From Amycolatopsis sp. CA-230715 (GTDB lineage: Bacteria > Actinomycetota > Actinomycetes > Mycobacteriales > Pseudonocardiaceae), in the NCBI RefSeq assembly GCF_018736145.1, contig NZ_CP059997.1, forward strand, positions 4,153,501 to 4,217,500: DNA of 64,000 bases, in the 5' to 3' direction. The notes under the pieces were generated by a model, which did no database searches, had not been told where the DNA came from, and saw only the letters and a list, made by a program, of their open reading frames with translations. Made by a program: the position numbers and the translations under genes. Below are positions 26,646-36,400 of the stretch, one piece after another. The number at the start of each line of letters is the position of its first letter. Positions within the stretch are counted from its first letter, which is position 1.

Positions 26646-27926
26646 TCAGTCACGGCGGACGATCGCGAGGTATCCCGCCGCGCCCGCCAGGTACACGACC
26701 GTCGCGGCGATCAGGAGACTGGGCGACCGGCCGTCGAACGGGGTGATCGCGGCGGCGATCGCGACCGCCACCACCTGTGTGATGTTGAACAGGGTGTCGT
26801 ACAGCGCGAAGACGCGGCCCCGCGCTTCGTCGCGGATGTCGTGCTGCACGGCCGAATCCACACTCAGCTTCAGCACCTGTCCCGACGCCATGATCAGGAA
26901 CGTCGCGAGCAGCACGGTCGGCAGCGTCATCGGCAGGCCGAGCCCGAGCTGGGTGGCCGCGGCGACCACCAGCGAGCCGACGGTCGTCCGCCTGCGGCCG
27001 AACCGCGCGACGAGCTTCGGCGTGCACAGTCCCGCGACGAAGATCCCGGCGCCGCCGAGCGCCGCCATCTGCCCCAGCCCCGGCAAACCGGCGCGCAGCG
27101 GACCGAGGTTGGTGAACGCGAAGCGCAGCAGCAGCACGGACAGCAGCAGCGAGACCCCGAACGACGCGCGGTGCGCGAACAGCGCGACGAACCCGCCGGT
27201 GACGTTCGTCGAGGTGCGGGCGGCACGCGCACCGTCGGCAAGTCCCTTGGCCACGGCGAGCACGACGTCGGGCGGCTCGTCGACGGTCGACGGGCCGAGC
27301 GCGCCCTTCGCGAACTTCGCCGCGATAGCGGCCGCGACGACGGCGCCGAGCACGGCGGCGGAAGTCGTCCACGCGGACCCGGAGTTCCCGTGGCCGACCA
27401 GTTCGCGCAGCCCGATCGCGCACCCGCCGCCGAGGACCGCGACCAGGGAGCCGAGCGTGGTGGCGACCGCGTTCGCGGAGACGATCGCGTGCTCCGGCAC
27501 GAGATGGGGCAGCGAGGCGGACATCCCGGAGCCGATGAACCGCGACATCCCTTCGGCGACGAGCCCGAGTGCGAACAGGCCGAAACCGCTCGCGCCGAAG
27601 CCGACCGCGAGCGCGGCCGCGACGATCGCGATCGCGCGCGCGAGGTTCGCGAACACCAGCACGCGGCGGCGGTCCCAGCGGTCGAGCAGTGCGCCCGCGA
27701 ACGGGCCGACGAGCGAGTACGGCAGCAGCATCGCCGCGAACCCGCCCGCGATGGCCAGTGCGTCGGCGCCGCGTTCGGGGTTGAACAGCAGCGCGCCCGC
27801 GAACCCGGCGCGGAACACGCCGTCGGCCCACTGCGCGGCGAACCGCGAGCAGAGCAGCGTCCGGAACCCCGGCATCGCCAGGAAAACGCGCGGGCCGGTC
27901 CTCGCGAGCGAGGCTTGCGTGGTCAC
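26646..27926 (-). CDS. MFS transporter
   Basis: A 426-residue protein with about 12 hydrophobic helices. The loop after helix 2 reads ALLDRWDRRRVLVFANLARA, a standard major-facilitator signature, and a similar loop RFGRRRTTVGSLV occurs in the second half. GTG 27926 starts at the hydrophilic N-terminus; upstream in-frame starts extend into non-conserved sequence. It is likely a drug or metabolite exporter; the substrate cannot be inferred. It lies upstream of the toxin-fold cluster on the same strand but is separated from it by a hairpin. Confidence 0.88.
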   Translation of the reverse strand: MTTQASLARTGPRVFLAMPGFRTLLCSRFAAQWADGVFRAGFAGALLFNPERGADALAIAGGFAAMLLPYSLVGPFAGALLDRWDRRRVLVFANLARAIAIVAAALAVGFGASGFGLFALGLVAEGMSRFIGSGMSASLPHLVPEHAIVSANAVATTLGSLVAVLGGGCAIGLRELVGHGNSGSAWTTSAAVLGAVVAAAIAAKFAKGALGPSTVDEPPDVVLAVAKGLADGARAARTSTNVTGGFVALFAHRASFGVSLLLSVLLLRFAFTNLGPLRAGLPGLGQMAALGGAGIFVAGLCTPKLVARFGRRRTTVGSLVVAAATQLGLGLPMTLPTVLLATFLIMASGQVLKLSVDSAVQHDIRDEARGRVFALYDTLFNITQVVAVAIAAAITPFDGRSPSLLIAATVVYLAGAAGYLAIVRRD

Positions 27927-28192
27927 GATTTCCCAGCATACGGCGGTATCGCGGGCGTGGTTAGCATCGCGAAGGCGAACGATGGGCGAAGAGGTGGGCT
28001 GGCGCACTTGGTCGCCTCTCGGCGGGTATGCGCAGTGTGGCTCCAGCCGGACGGTATTCCACAAAGGCGGTTCTTCAGTGAGCCCGGGGGACACGGAGTG
28101 CGCCAGCCACCCTCTCCAACGGTACCTCGTCCCTTGTTGTTCCCGGCTCTACTTCCCCAGCCCCGGTACCGCCGGTCACGGGCAGTGGGATC

Positions 28193-28774
28193 ATGGGCGG
28201 CGTGCCTGCGGACGCCGAGGTTGAACCGGGAACGCTCCTGGTCGCCGCCCCCACGATGTTCGACCCCAACTTCCGGAGAACAGTGGTGTTCGTCATCGAT
28301 CACCGCGACGAGGGCACGCTCGGGGTGGTGCTGAACCGGCCGAGCCAGGTACCGGTCGACGACGTCCTGCCCAACTGGGGCCCGCACGTGGTGGAGCCGT
28401 CCTCGGTGTTCGTCGGCGGCCCGGTGGAGAAGAAGACCGCGCTGTGCCTCGCCGCGCTGCGCACCGGGGAAAGCGCGTCGGCGGTGCCCGGCCTGATCGC
28501 GGTCCGCGGCCCGGTCGCGCTGGTGGACCTGGACACCGATCCCGATCTGCTGGTGTCGAAGGTCAGGGGCCTGCGGGTGTTCGCTGGCTACGCGGGATGG
28601 GATTCGGGCCAGCTCGACGGCGAAATCGCCCGCGACGACTGGCTGATCGTCCCCGCGCTGCCCAGCGACGTGCTGGCGACCCCGGAACGGGACCTGTGGG
28701 GCCAGGTGCTGCGGCGCCAGGGCGTCCCGATGGCCCTGCTCGCCACCCACCCCGGCGACGTCCAGCGAAACTGA
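28193..28774 (+). CDS. YqgE/AlgH family protein
   Basis: A 193-residue protein of the YqgE/AlgH family (UPF0301). Conserved segments include GTLLVAAPTMFDPNFRRTVVFVIDH, GTLGVVLNRPS, VFVGGPVE and FAGYAGWDSGQLDGEI. The biochemical role of the family is unknown. ATG 28193 was used; GTG 28202 is an alternative. The 266 bp upstream contains no recognisable gene. A hairpin follows the stop codon. Confidence 0.92.
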   Translation: MGGVPADAEVEPGTLLVAAPTMFDPNFRRTVVFVIDHRDEGTLGVVLNRPSQVPVDDVLPNWGPHVVEPSSVFVGGPVEKKTALCLAALRTGESASAVPGLIAVRGPVALVDLDTDPDLLVSKVRGLRVFAGYAGWDSGQLDGEIARDDWLIVPALPSDVLATPERDLWGQVLRRQGVPMALLATHPGDVQRN

Positions 28775-28786
28775 CCGCCGCCGAGC

Positions 28787-28806
28787 GCGTTTAGCCCGCT
28801 AAATGC
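28787..28806. terminator. Palindrome between converging YqgE and SdpI-like genes
   Basis: GCGTTTAGC and GCTAAATGC pair over 9 bp (one G-T wobble) with a 2-nt spacer, midway between two converging stop codons. No T-run follows on either strand. Its placement suggests a bidirectional terminator, but the same shape could be an interspersed repeat. Confidence 0.4.
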
Positions 28807-28818
28807 AGGTGGAGAGGG

Positions 28819-29232
28819 TCAGGCGCGGTTCAGGGCGCTCGCGACGCCGCAGCCGCCCGCCCCGCACGCGCAGCCCGAGCATCCGGCCGGGGCCGGGGCG
28901 GGCACGTTTTCCGCGGCCTTGTTCCCGAGCACTCCGCCGGCCATGACCAGCGCCACCAGCCCGACGAGACCCACGACCGAGCCGATGACCAGGCCGGACG
29001 TGGTCGGCATGACGAGCCCGGCGATCCCGCCGACGACGGCGATCGCGCCACCGGCCATGGTCGGCAGCCCGGCGACCTTGTTGCCGAGCCGGAACGCCTC
29101 GTCGCTGCGCAGTGTGGCCGCGGTGCGGACGCCGACGGCGGAGTCGCGGGCGAGCCGCTCCCGCCACCCGGCGAAACCGCCGAGTGCGGCGACGAGCCCG
29201 ACGAGGATGACGACCAGCGGGATCACGAACAC
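28819..29232 (-). CDS. SdpI family membrane protein with cysteine-rich tail
   Basis: A 137-residue protein with three or four membrane helices and the SdpI signature DSAVGVRTAATLRSDEAFRLGN. In Bacillus, SdpI gives immunity to the SdpC toxin and is a signalling receptor, but most actinobacterial members are uncharacterised. The C-terminal tail is unusual: about five cysteines fall within the stretch GCSGCACGAGGCG, which could bind metal. The start is GTG 29232, without a clear ribosome-binding site. Confidence 0.75.
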   Translation of the reverse strand: MFVIPLVVILVGLVAALGGFAGWRERLARDSAVGVRTAATLRSDEAFRLGNKVAGLPTMAGGAIAVVGGIAGLVMPTTSGLVIGSVVGLVGLVALVMAGGVLGNKAAENVPAPAPAGCSGCACGAGGCGVASALNRA

Positions 29233-29298
29233 GAGTTCCAGGATAAGCGTGACGCGTAAGCAACCTGCCAGCTACCTTGATCGGCTGTGCTGCACGCC

Positions 29299-30450
29299 AT
29301 GTCGAAAACCAGAATCGCCGCCGCGATGGCGGGCGCCGTCGTGCTCGCCACCGCGCTCGCCCCCGCCGCCTCGGCGGCACCCGACCGGCCCGTCCACGAG
29401 GTGCGCCTGCTCGGCGAACGGATCGTGCCCAACGACCTCGTCTTCGAAGGGACGCAGGTCGGCGGGCTGTCCAGCGTCGACTACGACCCGCGCACCGGCG
29501 GGTACGTGTTCATCTGCGACGACCGGTCCGCGCTGCAGCCGGCGCGCTTCTACACGGCGAAGTTCGACGTCGGCGCGCACGGCGTCGGACCGGTGGCCTT
29601 CACCGGTACGCACCCGTTCCGGCGCCCGGACGGCACGACCTACCCGCCGCTGGCGAAGAACGACCCGTCGCTGCCGCAGAACGAGCAGACGGTCGACCCC
29701 GAGGAGCTGCGCACCGACCCGTGGACCGGTGACTACTACTGGTCGCAGGAGGGCGAGCGCACCGCGAACACGCTGATCGACCCGTCGATCCGGCGTGCCT
29801 CCCGCGACGGCGCCTACGTCCGCGACCTGCCGCTCCCCGCGAACGAGAAGATGGTCCCCGGCGCGGGCCCGCGCCAGAACCTGGCCATCGAGGGGCTCAC
29901 CTTCGCCGGGCTCGGGTCGCTGATCGCCAGCTCCGTCGAAGGGCCGATGCTGCAGGACGGCCCTGACGCGACGCCGGAGCACGGCGGGCTCGACCGCATC
30001 ACGCTGCAGAGCCGCTTCGGCCCGGTGCTCGCGCAGTACGCCTACCCCGAGGAGAAGGTGTTCGCGGCGCCGAACCCGCCCGGTGCCTTCGCCACCACCG
30101 GCATTTCTTCCCTGCTGGCGGTCGATCCGGTGGACCCGGCGAAGTTCCTGGTGATGGAGCGCTCGTTCGTCACCGGCGTCGGCAACAAGATCCGCATCTA
30201 CGAAATGGACACCAGGGGCGCGACGAACGTGCTCGGCGTGAAATCGCTGGCCGGGGCGAAGAACGTCAAGCCGGTGCGCAAGCGCCTCGTCGCCGATCTC
30301 GCCGATTTCAAGCTGTCCACTGTGGACAACGTGGAGGGCATGACCTGGGGACCAACGCTGCCCTCCGGCGAGCGCACGCTGGTGCTGGTCAGCGACAACA
30401 ACTTCTCGGCGACCCAGGTCACGCAGCTCATCGCGCTGGCCATCCGGTAG
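29299..30450 (+). CDS. Secreted phytase-like esterase
   Basis: About 383 residues with an N-terminal signal peptide (SKTRIAAAMAGAVVLATALA, cleavage near ASAAP). The mature part resembles the phytase-like esterase family (PF13449), a beta-propeller: LSSVDYDPRTGGYVFICDD, WTGDYYWSQEGER, NLAIEGLTFAG, NVEGMTWGPTL and a final LVLVSDNNF. ATG 29299 gives a normal signal peptide; GTG 29287 is an alternative. A palindrome TGTCCAC-t-GTGGACA lies inside the gene at 30314-30328. Confidence 0.85.
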   Translation: MSKTRIAAAMAGAVVLATALAPAASAAPDRPVHEVRLLGERIVPNDLVFEGTQVGGLSSVDYDPRTGGYVFICDDRSALQPARFYTAKFDVGAHGVGPVAFTGTHPFRRPDGTTYPPLAKNDPSLPQNEQTVDPEELRTDPWTGDYYWSQEGERTANTLIDPSIRRASRDGAYVRDLPLPANEKMVPGAGPRQNLAIEGLTFAGLGSLIASSVEGPMLQDGPDATPEHGGLDRITLQSRFGPVLAQYAYPEEKVFAAPNPPGAFATTGISSLLAVDPVDPAKFLVMERSFVTGVGNKIRIYEMDTRGATNVLGVKSLAGAKNVKPVRKRLVADLADFKLSTVDNVEGMTWGPTLPSGERTLVLVSDNNFSATQVTQLIALAIR

Positions 30451-30472
30451 CGGGCGCCGCTTGACCAGCGGC

Positions 30473-30578
30473 TATCATGGTGCGCGTGAACACGGCTCGG
30501 CTGCTTCTTGGCCTGCCGCGCTGATCAGCCCGACGCGGATCAGCGCGGCGACCCCTCACGCCCACGGGCTGAGGGGTC
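30473..30578 (+). promoter_or_regulatory. Leucine attenuator controlling leuS
   Basis: A -10-like TATCAT (30473-30478) precedes a leader peptide of which 4 of 12 codons are Leu. Hairpin A pairs 30516-30526 with 30538-30548 (11 bp, perfect). The terminator hairpin pairs GACCCCTCA (30550-30558) with TGAGGGGTC (30570-30578) and is followed by gagttgttt. An alternative 8-bp pairing, TCAGCCCG (30525-30532) with CGGGCTGA (30565-30572), would break both. This is the layout of classical attenuation: ribosome stalling at Leu codons would favour the antiterminator and leuS expression. Confidence 0.72.
30486..30524 (+). CDS. leuS leader peptide, leucine-rich, 12 aa
   Basis: A short frame from GTG 30486 to TGA 30522-30524 encodes VNTARLLLGLPR. 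Four of its 12 codons are Leu, two of them the CTT codon that is rare in this GC-rich sequence. The start lies 7 nt after a TATCAT -10-like element, so the transcript may be leaderless; there is no ribosome-binding site. A start at ATG 30477 would add three residues. A ribosome at the stop codon would cover the antiterminator strand of the attenuator. Confidence 0.66.
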   Translation: MNTARLLLGLPR

Positions 30579-30618
30579 GAGTTGTTTCTGGACACCTTTT
30601 GCGAGACGGGATTCGGCG

Positions 30619-33459
30619 ATGAGTGAGGCGACTGGCGGCCCCGAGCACCGCTACACCGCGGAGCTGGCGGGCAGGATCGAACGGCGCTGGCAGGATTACT
30701 GGTCCGACAACGGCACCTTCCACGCGCCCAACCCGGTCGGCCCGCTCGCCGGGGACGGCATCCCGTCGGACAAGCTGTTCGTGCAGGACATGTTCCCGTA
30801 CCCGTCCGGCTCCGGCCTGCACGTCGGGCACCCGCTGGGCTACATCGGCACCGACGTCTACGCGCGCTACCACCGGATGATCGGGCGCAACGTGCTGCAC
30901 GCGCTGGGCTACGACGCGTTCGGCCTGCCCGCGGAGCAGTACGCGGTGCAGACCGGCACGCACCCGCGCACCACCACGCAGGCGAACATCGCGAACATGC
31001 GCCGCCAGCTGAGCCAGCTGGGCCTCGGCCACGACGACCGGCGCTCGGTGGCCACCACCGATCCCGAGTTCTACAAGTGGACGCAGTGGATCTTCCTGCA
31101 GATCTTCAACTCCTACTACGACGAGAGGGCCGCGAAGGCGCGTCCGATCGCCGAGCTGGAGAAGGAGTTCGCCGAGGGCGCGCGCCCGACGCCGGACGGC
31201 AGGCCGTGGGCCGAGCTGAGCCCCGTCGAGCGGCGCAAGGTGATCGACTCCCACCGGCTGGTCTACATCTCCGACGCGCCGGTGAACTGGGCGCCGGGCC
31301 TTGGCACCGTGGTGGCGAACGAGGAGGTCACCGCGGACGGCCGCAGCGATCGCGGCAACTTCCCGGTGTTCCGCAAGAACCTGAGCCAGTGGATGATGCG
31401 GATCACCGCCTACGCCGACCGGCTGATCGACGATCTGGACCTGCTGGACTGGCCTGAGACGGTCAAGGCCATGCAGCGCAACTGGATCGGCCGTTCGCAC
31501 GGCGCGCGCGTCACGTTCAAGGCGGGCGACGAGAACATCGAGGTCTTCACCACCCGCCCGGACACGCTGTTCGGCGCGACGTACATGGTGGTGGCGCCCG
31601 AGCACCCGCTGGTCGAGAAGCTGACCACGGCGGCGTGGCCGAGCGAGTACCAGGTGAGCTGGACCGGCGGCGCGGAAACGCCTGCCGAGGCCGTCGCCGA
31701 GTACCGTGCCGCGGCCTCGCGCAAGTCCGATCTGGACCGCCAGGAGAACAAGGAGAAGACCGGCGTCTTCACCGGGTCGTTCGCGGTGAACCCGGTCAAC
31801 GGCAAGGAAATCCCGGTGTTCGTCGCCGACTACGTGCTGATGGGCTACGGCACCGGCGCGATCATGGCGGTGCCCGCGCAGGACCAGCGCGACTACGACT
31901 TCGCGAAGAAGTTCGGGCTGGAGATCGTCCGCACGGTGGACCCCGGCGCGGACTTCGACGGCGAGGCGTTCACCGGCGACGGGCTGGCGATCAACTCCGC
32001 CAACGACTCGATCAGCCTGGACGGCTTGGGCGTCGACGAGGCGAAGAAGGCGATCATCGGCTGGCTGGAGGAGCACGGCCACGGCGCCGGGACCGTCCAG
32101 TACAAGCTGCGGGACTGGCTGTTCGCGCGCCAGCGGTACTGGGGCGAGCCGTTCCCGATCGTCTACGACGAGCACGGCATGCCGCGCGCGGTGCCGGAGG
32201 AGCAGCTCCCGGTCGAACTGCCCGAGGTCGACGACTACACGCCCCGCACCTTCGACCCCGACGACGCGGACTCGGTGCCGTCGCCGCCGCTGTCCAGGGC
32301 GACGGACTGGGTCGAGGTGACCCTCGACCTCGGCGACGGGCCGAAGCAGTACCGCCGCGACACCAACGTGATGCCGCAGTGGGCCGGGTCCTGCTGGTAC
32401 CAGCTGCGCTACGTGGACCCGACGAACTCCGAGGCGTTCGTCGCGCCGGAGAACGAAAAGTACTGGGTCGGCCCGCGGCCCGCCGAGCACGGCGCGGACG
32501 ATCCCGGCGGCACCGACCTCTACGTCGGCGGGGTCGAGCACGCGGTGCTGCACCTGCTGTACTCGCGGTTCTGGCACAAGGTGCTCTTCGACCTGGGCCA
32601 CGTGTCGTCGAAGGAGCCGTACCGCCGCCTGTTCAACCAGGGCTACATCCAGGCGAACGCCTACCGCGACGCGCGCGGCATCCCGGTGCCCGCCGACGAG
32701 GTCGAAGAGCGCGACGGCAAGTTCTTCCACGACGGCGAAGAGGTCTTCCAGGAATACGGGAAGATGGGCAAGAGCCTGAAGAACGCGGTGACGCCGGACG
32801 AGATGTTCCGCGACTACGGCGCCGACACGTTCCGGTTCTACGAGATGGCCATGGGCCCCCTGGCGGATTCGCGTCCGTGGGTCACCAAGGACGTCGTCGG
32901 CGCGCAGCGGTTCCTGCAGCGGCTGTGGCGGCTGTTCGTGGACGAGGAGACCGGCGCGCTGCGAGTGTCGGACTCGGCCGCGACGGACGAGGACCGCAAA
33001 CGCTTGCACCGCGCCATTTCCGGGGTTCGCGAGGACTACGCGGAGCTGCGGCTCAACACCGCGGGCGCGAAGCTGATCGAGCTGAACAACTACCTGACGA
33101 AGGCCTACGGAACGGCCGAGGCCACGCCGAAGGAACTGGCCGAACCGCTGGTCCTGATGCTGGCGCCGCTGTGCCCGCACCTGGCCGAAGAGCTGTGGCG
33201 GCGGCTGGGCCACGAGGGTTCGCTCGCGCACGGCCCGTTCCCCGCGGTCGACGAGCAGTACCTCGTCGAGGACACCGTGGAGTACCCGATCCAGGTCAAC
33301 GGCAAGGTGCGCTCGCGGATCACCGTGGCCGCCGACGCGAGCCGCGAGGACGTCCAAGCGGCGGCGCTGGCGGACGAGAAGATCGTCGCGCTGCTCGAAG
33401 GCGCCGAGCCGCGCAAGGTCATCGTGGTGCCGAACAAACTGGTCAACGTGGTGCGCTGA
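30619..33459 (+). CDS. leuS: Leucyl-tRNA synthetase
   Basis: A 946-residue class I aminoacyl-tRNA synthetase. The HIGH motif appears as PYPSGSGLHVGHPLGY, the KMSKS motif as KMGKS (residues 715-719), the editing domain (CP1) shows FTTRPDTLFGATYMVVAPEHPL, and the anticodon-binding region ends with the usual C-terminal domain (VNGKVRSRITV). It charges tRNA-Leu. Expression is probably set by the attenuator directly upstream. The stop codon lies within a hairpin shared with the converging HEAT-like gene. Confidence 0.98.
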   Translation: MSEATGGPEHRYTAELAGRIERRWQDYWSDNGTFHAPNPVGPLAGDGIPSDKLFVQDMFPYPSGSGLHVGHPLGYIGTDVYARYHRMIGRNVLHALGYDAFGLPAEQYAVQTGTHPRTTTQANIANMRRQLSQLGLGHDDRRSVATTDPEFYKWTQWIFLQIFNSYYDERAAKARPIAELEKEFAEGARPTPDGRPWAELSPVERRKVIDSHRLVYISDAPVNWAPGLGTVVANEEVTADGRSDRGNFPVFRKNLSQWMMRITAYADRLIDDLDLLDWPETVKAMQRNWIGRSHGARVTFKAGDENIEVFTTRPDTLFGATYMVVAPEHPLVEKLTTAAWPSEYQVSWTGGAETPAEAVAEYRAAASRKSDLDRQENKEKTGVFTGSFAVNPVNGKEIPVFVADYVLMGYGTGAIMAVPAQDQRDYDFAKKFGLEIVRTVDPGADFDGEAFTGDGLAINSANDSISLDGLGVDEAKKAIIGWLEEHGHGAGTVQYKLRDWLFARQRYWGEPFPIVYDEHGMPRAVPEEQLPVELPEVDDYTPRTFDPDDADSVPSPPLSRATDWVEVTLDLGDGPKQYRRDTNVMPQWAGSCWYQLRYVDPTNSEAFVAPENEKYWVGPRPAEHGADDPGGTDLYVGGVEHAVLHLLYSRFWHKVLFDLGHVSSKEPYRRLFNQGYIQANAYRDARGIPVPADEVEERDGKFFHDGEEVFQEYGKMGKSLKNAVTPDEMFRDYGADTFRFYEMAMGPLADSRPWVTKDVVGAQRFLQRLWRLFVDEETGALRVSDSAATDEDRKRLHRAISGVREDYAELRLNTAGAKLIELNNYLTKAYGTAEATPKELAEPLVLMLAPLCPHLAEELWRRLGHEGSLAHGPFPAVDEQYLVEDTVEYPIQVNGKVRSRITVAADASREDVQAAALADEKIVALLEGAEPRKVIVVPNKLVNVVR

Positions 33460-33488
33460 GCACCGGTCATTCCGGGGCGGTGCTCAGC
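33455..33488. terminator. Convergent terminator hairpin spanning two stop codons
   Basis: GCTGAGCACCG (33455-33465) pairs perfectly with CGGTGCTCAGC (33478-33488) over 11 bp with a 12-nt loop. The hairpin contains both the leuS stop codon and the end of the converging HEAT-like gene. No T-run is present. Confidence 0.55.
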
Positions 33489-36400
33489 TCGAACGCGCGG
33501 TCGCGGACGTCGGGGTCCGCGTGCCGCCGCAGCGCGCGCACGAGCAGCCGCCACGGTTCCGGCCAGCCGAGCCGGGAGCCCGCCCCGGCGAGCGCGACCG
33601 CGAAGGACCCGATTTCCGTGGTGCGCGCGGCTTCCAGCACCGCCGAGGGCTCCCACGGTTCGGCGGTCGCCGCGCGCGAGGCGAGCGCTGCGGCCGCGTG
33701 GACGAGCTGGACCGGCCGCGCGTCCCGCATGGGGTCGAGATCGGCGAGCAGGTCTTCGGCGGTGGATGCCATGCGCGCCACCGAAATCCGGAGCTTCATC
33801 GCGTCCGTGCCCGTCACGGCGTCCGCGACTTCGAGTGCCGCTTCCCGGGCCTGAAGCCGTCCCGCGGCAAGGGAAAGCTCTTCGACGAGGCGGCGGAGGC
33901 GTTGCCGCGCGGGCAGATCGCGGGTCGCTTCCGCGTCGGCGGGTTCGGTCGTGCCGACAAGATCCCGTGCGATGCCCGCGAGCGCTTCACGGCCGGGAGT
34001 CCACGCGCAAAGGGGCACCAGCGCGCCGAGCGCGGCGCGCCACAGCAGGCGCTCGTCGAGATCCGTCACGAAACCCGCGATCGCGGAAACCCGTTCCGGG
34101 GCCCAGGCGAGCCAGTTCCGGAGCGCGCCGACGGCGTACTCGCGCTGGTTTTCCGGGCCGTCCGAGGCGAGGCCCACGAGCAGCCCGGCGAACTCCGCGC
34201 GCCTGGGCTCAGCCATGTCGAACGGGCCGACCCGCAGGATCGGCGCCCTGACTTCGCGGTCCTGCGGCACCGCTTCGCGCAGGATCTCCCACGCCACCGG
34301 CGAATCCAGCCCGGTGACCGCGGCCGTCACGCACGCGCCCTTGACGTCGCGGTGCTGCTTCGGGGCGCGGAAGTACTCGGCGACCACGTCCATCGCGCGC
34401 GGGATCGCGAAATGCGCGACCATGCGCAGCAGTTCCTTCTTCGCCGTCGGCGTTTTCGCCGCGGCCAAGGTGCCCAGCAGGATTTCGCCGAGCCGGTCCG
34501 GCGCGACCCGTGCGGCGCACCGGCGCGCGCTGTACAACGCGCTGAGCGCGGACTGACCCGCTTCGCCGCCGGTCACCGAAACCTTCGCGCGCGCCAGCAG
34601 TTCGGGCAGGATCGCCGCCGGATCCGCCTGCCGGACCCAGCCCGCCATCGCCGCCTGCGCCAGCAGTTCGTCGGTGTCGTCGAGGTAGCGGCGCAGCGTT
34701 TCGGCGCCCTGCCCGAGATCGCCGAGCGCGCGCAGCGCGGCCGCTCTGGCCCAGCGCTGTTGCTCAGGATCCTCGATGAGGTTCGTCAGCAGGTCCGCGT
34801 GAATGCGCCGATGCCGGGGCGACCACCGATGCGCTTGCAGGTCCGTCACCGGAAGTTCGCGCGCCTTCTGCTCCGGCCCGTGCGCCCTGCCGCTCGGCCA
34901 CGGGGCCACCAGCAGCAGGTCGAGCCGGTCGACCTGCGCGTGCAGGATGATCCGCCGCACCGGCTCCAGCGCGATCGCGCTCGGATCCAGTTCGAGCAGG
35001 CGTGTCAGCCGTTCCCGCCGCGTCCGCTTCGGCTTCAGCAGTTCGGCCGCGGCCGAGCGCATGTCGTACTCGGTGCCGTCGCGGAACTGGCTCTCCAGCA
35101 ACGGAACGAGCGCGGGCACGTGCTCCGCCCTGCGTCCGAGCGAGGCCACGAGTTGGCCGAGCGGGCCGAAGTCCTGCCTGCGCGCCGCGGCCGTCGCGAC
35201 CGGCAGCAGCGCGTCCACCAGGTCGTGCTCCTGACCGTGGCGCAGGATCCGGTGGGCGTACGGCAGCGGGCACGCGGTGTGCTCCCAGGCGCGGCGCAGC
35301 GTTTTCGTCGCATACGCGGTCACCGCGGGATCGCCGTCGTGACCGAGCACGCCGAACAGCACGGAAACGAGCGACAGCACCGACGACAAGGAGGTGTCGC
35401 GCGCGTCGAGCAGGGCCGAGACGAACCGGTCCAGCCCGTCGAGCGCGCCGGGGGTGATCGATCGCGGGTGAACTCGGTCCAAAGTGGACAGAATGGCGAC
35501 GCGTACCGGTTCCTGCTCGCGCGCGGTCCGCTCGGCCACCCAGCCGAGCACCTCGGCGAGGGCTTCCGGGTCGCGGTCCGCCGCGGCGCAGGCGATCAGC
35601 AGCTGGTACCCGTTGGCTCGGTCTTCGGGCTTCCCGCGCCGGGTCAGCTCGCGGAGCTCCTCCGACGCCTCGGTGAGCGGGAGGAGGGGCAACAGGTACG
35701 ACGGCGTTTCCTGCCCGCGCTCGCGGTGGATCGCCAGCATCCGCCGCGCTTCTTCGGCCCGGCGTCCGCGAGGCAGCTTGGTGAGCACGGCGTACGGGAA
35801 ATACGCCCGGCTCGTTTCGGAACCGGCGTGCGCGGCGTCGAAGAACTCGGGCCGTCGCGCGGGTGGCACGGCGCGGAGGAGCCGGACGAACAGGTGTGGC
35901 CGTTCACGCGCCACACGGCCGAATTCGACGAACCACGGTCCGCCCTCGCGCACGGCGGCGTGCAGCGCGGACTTGGACAGCGCGGGGACCGTGCGGTCCC
36001 GCTGCGCCGCGGTCACGACGAGCCGCAGCGTGCGTTCCGCGTCCGCCCGCATCGCGTACGGCTTCGCCGTGAGCCAGCTGGGAAGCGAGGTCTTCGGGCC
36101 GTACCGCTCGACGACGTCCAACGCTCGTGCCGGTTCGCGCTCCGCGGCCGCTTCGACACCCGGCGAATGGTGCCGCCACCACGCCTCATATTGATGCTCG
36201 GGCAGCGAGGACAGCGCGCGCTCGGCTTCGGCCAGCATCACGCCGGGATGCCGCTCGCCGAGCACGGCCCAGTTCGTCACCGCGTGCGCGACTTCGGCCA
36301 AGTGCGCGCCGACGAACGCGGATCCGCCCGAGACGAGCAGAGCCGCGGCTTCGGCCGGGCCCCAGCGGTCCAGCACCGGTTCGAACAGCGCCTCGGCCAG

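Noticed and set aside
26383..28224. Plus-strand open frame opposite the MFS transporter
   Set aside because: Ser/Ala/Pro-rich shadow of a clear membrane transporter on the other strand.
30456..30472. Hairpin GCCGCT-tgacc-AGCGGC before the leuS leader as a second attenuator element
   Set aside because: The stem is only 6 bp and lies upstream of the likely transcription start, so it may only be a weak terminator of the preceding gene.
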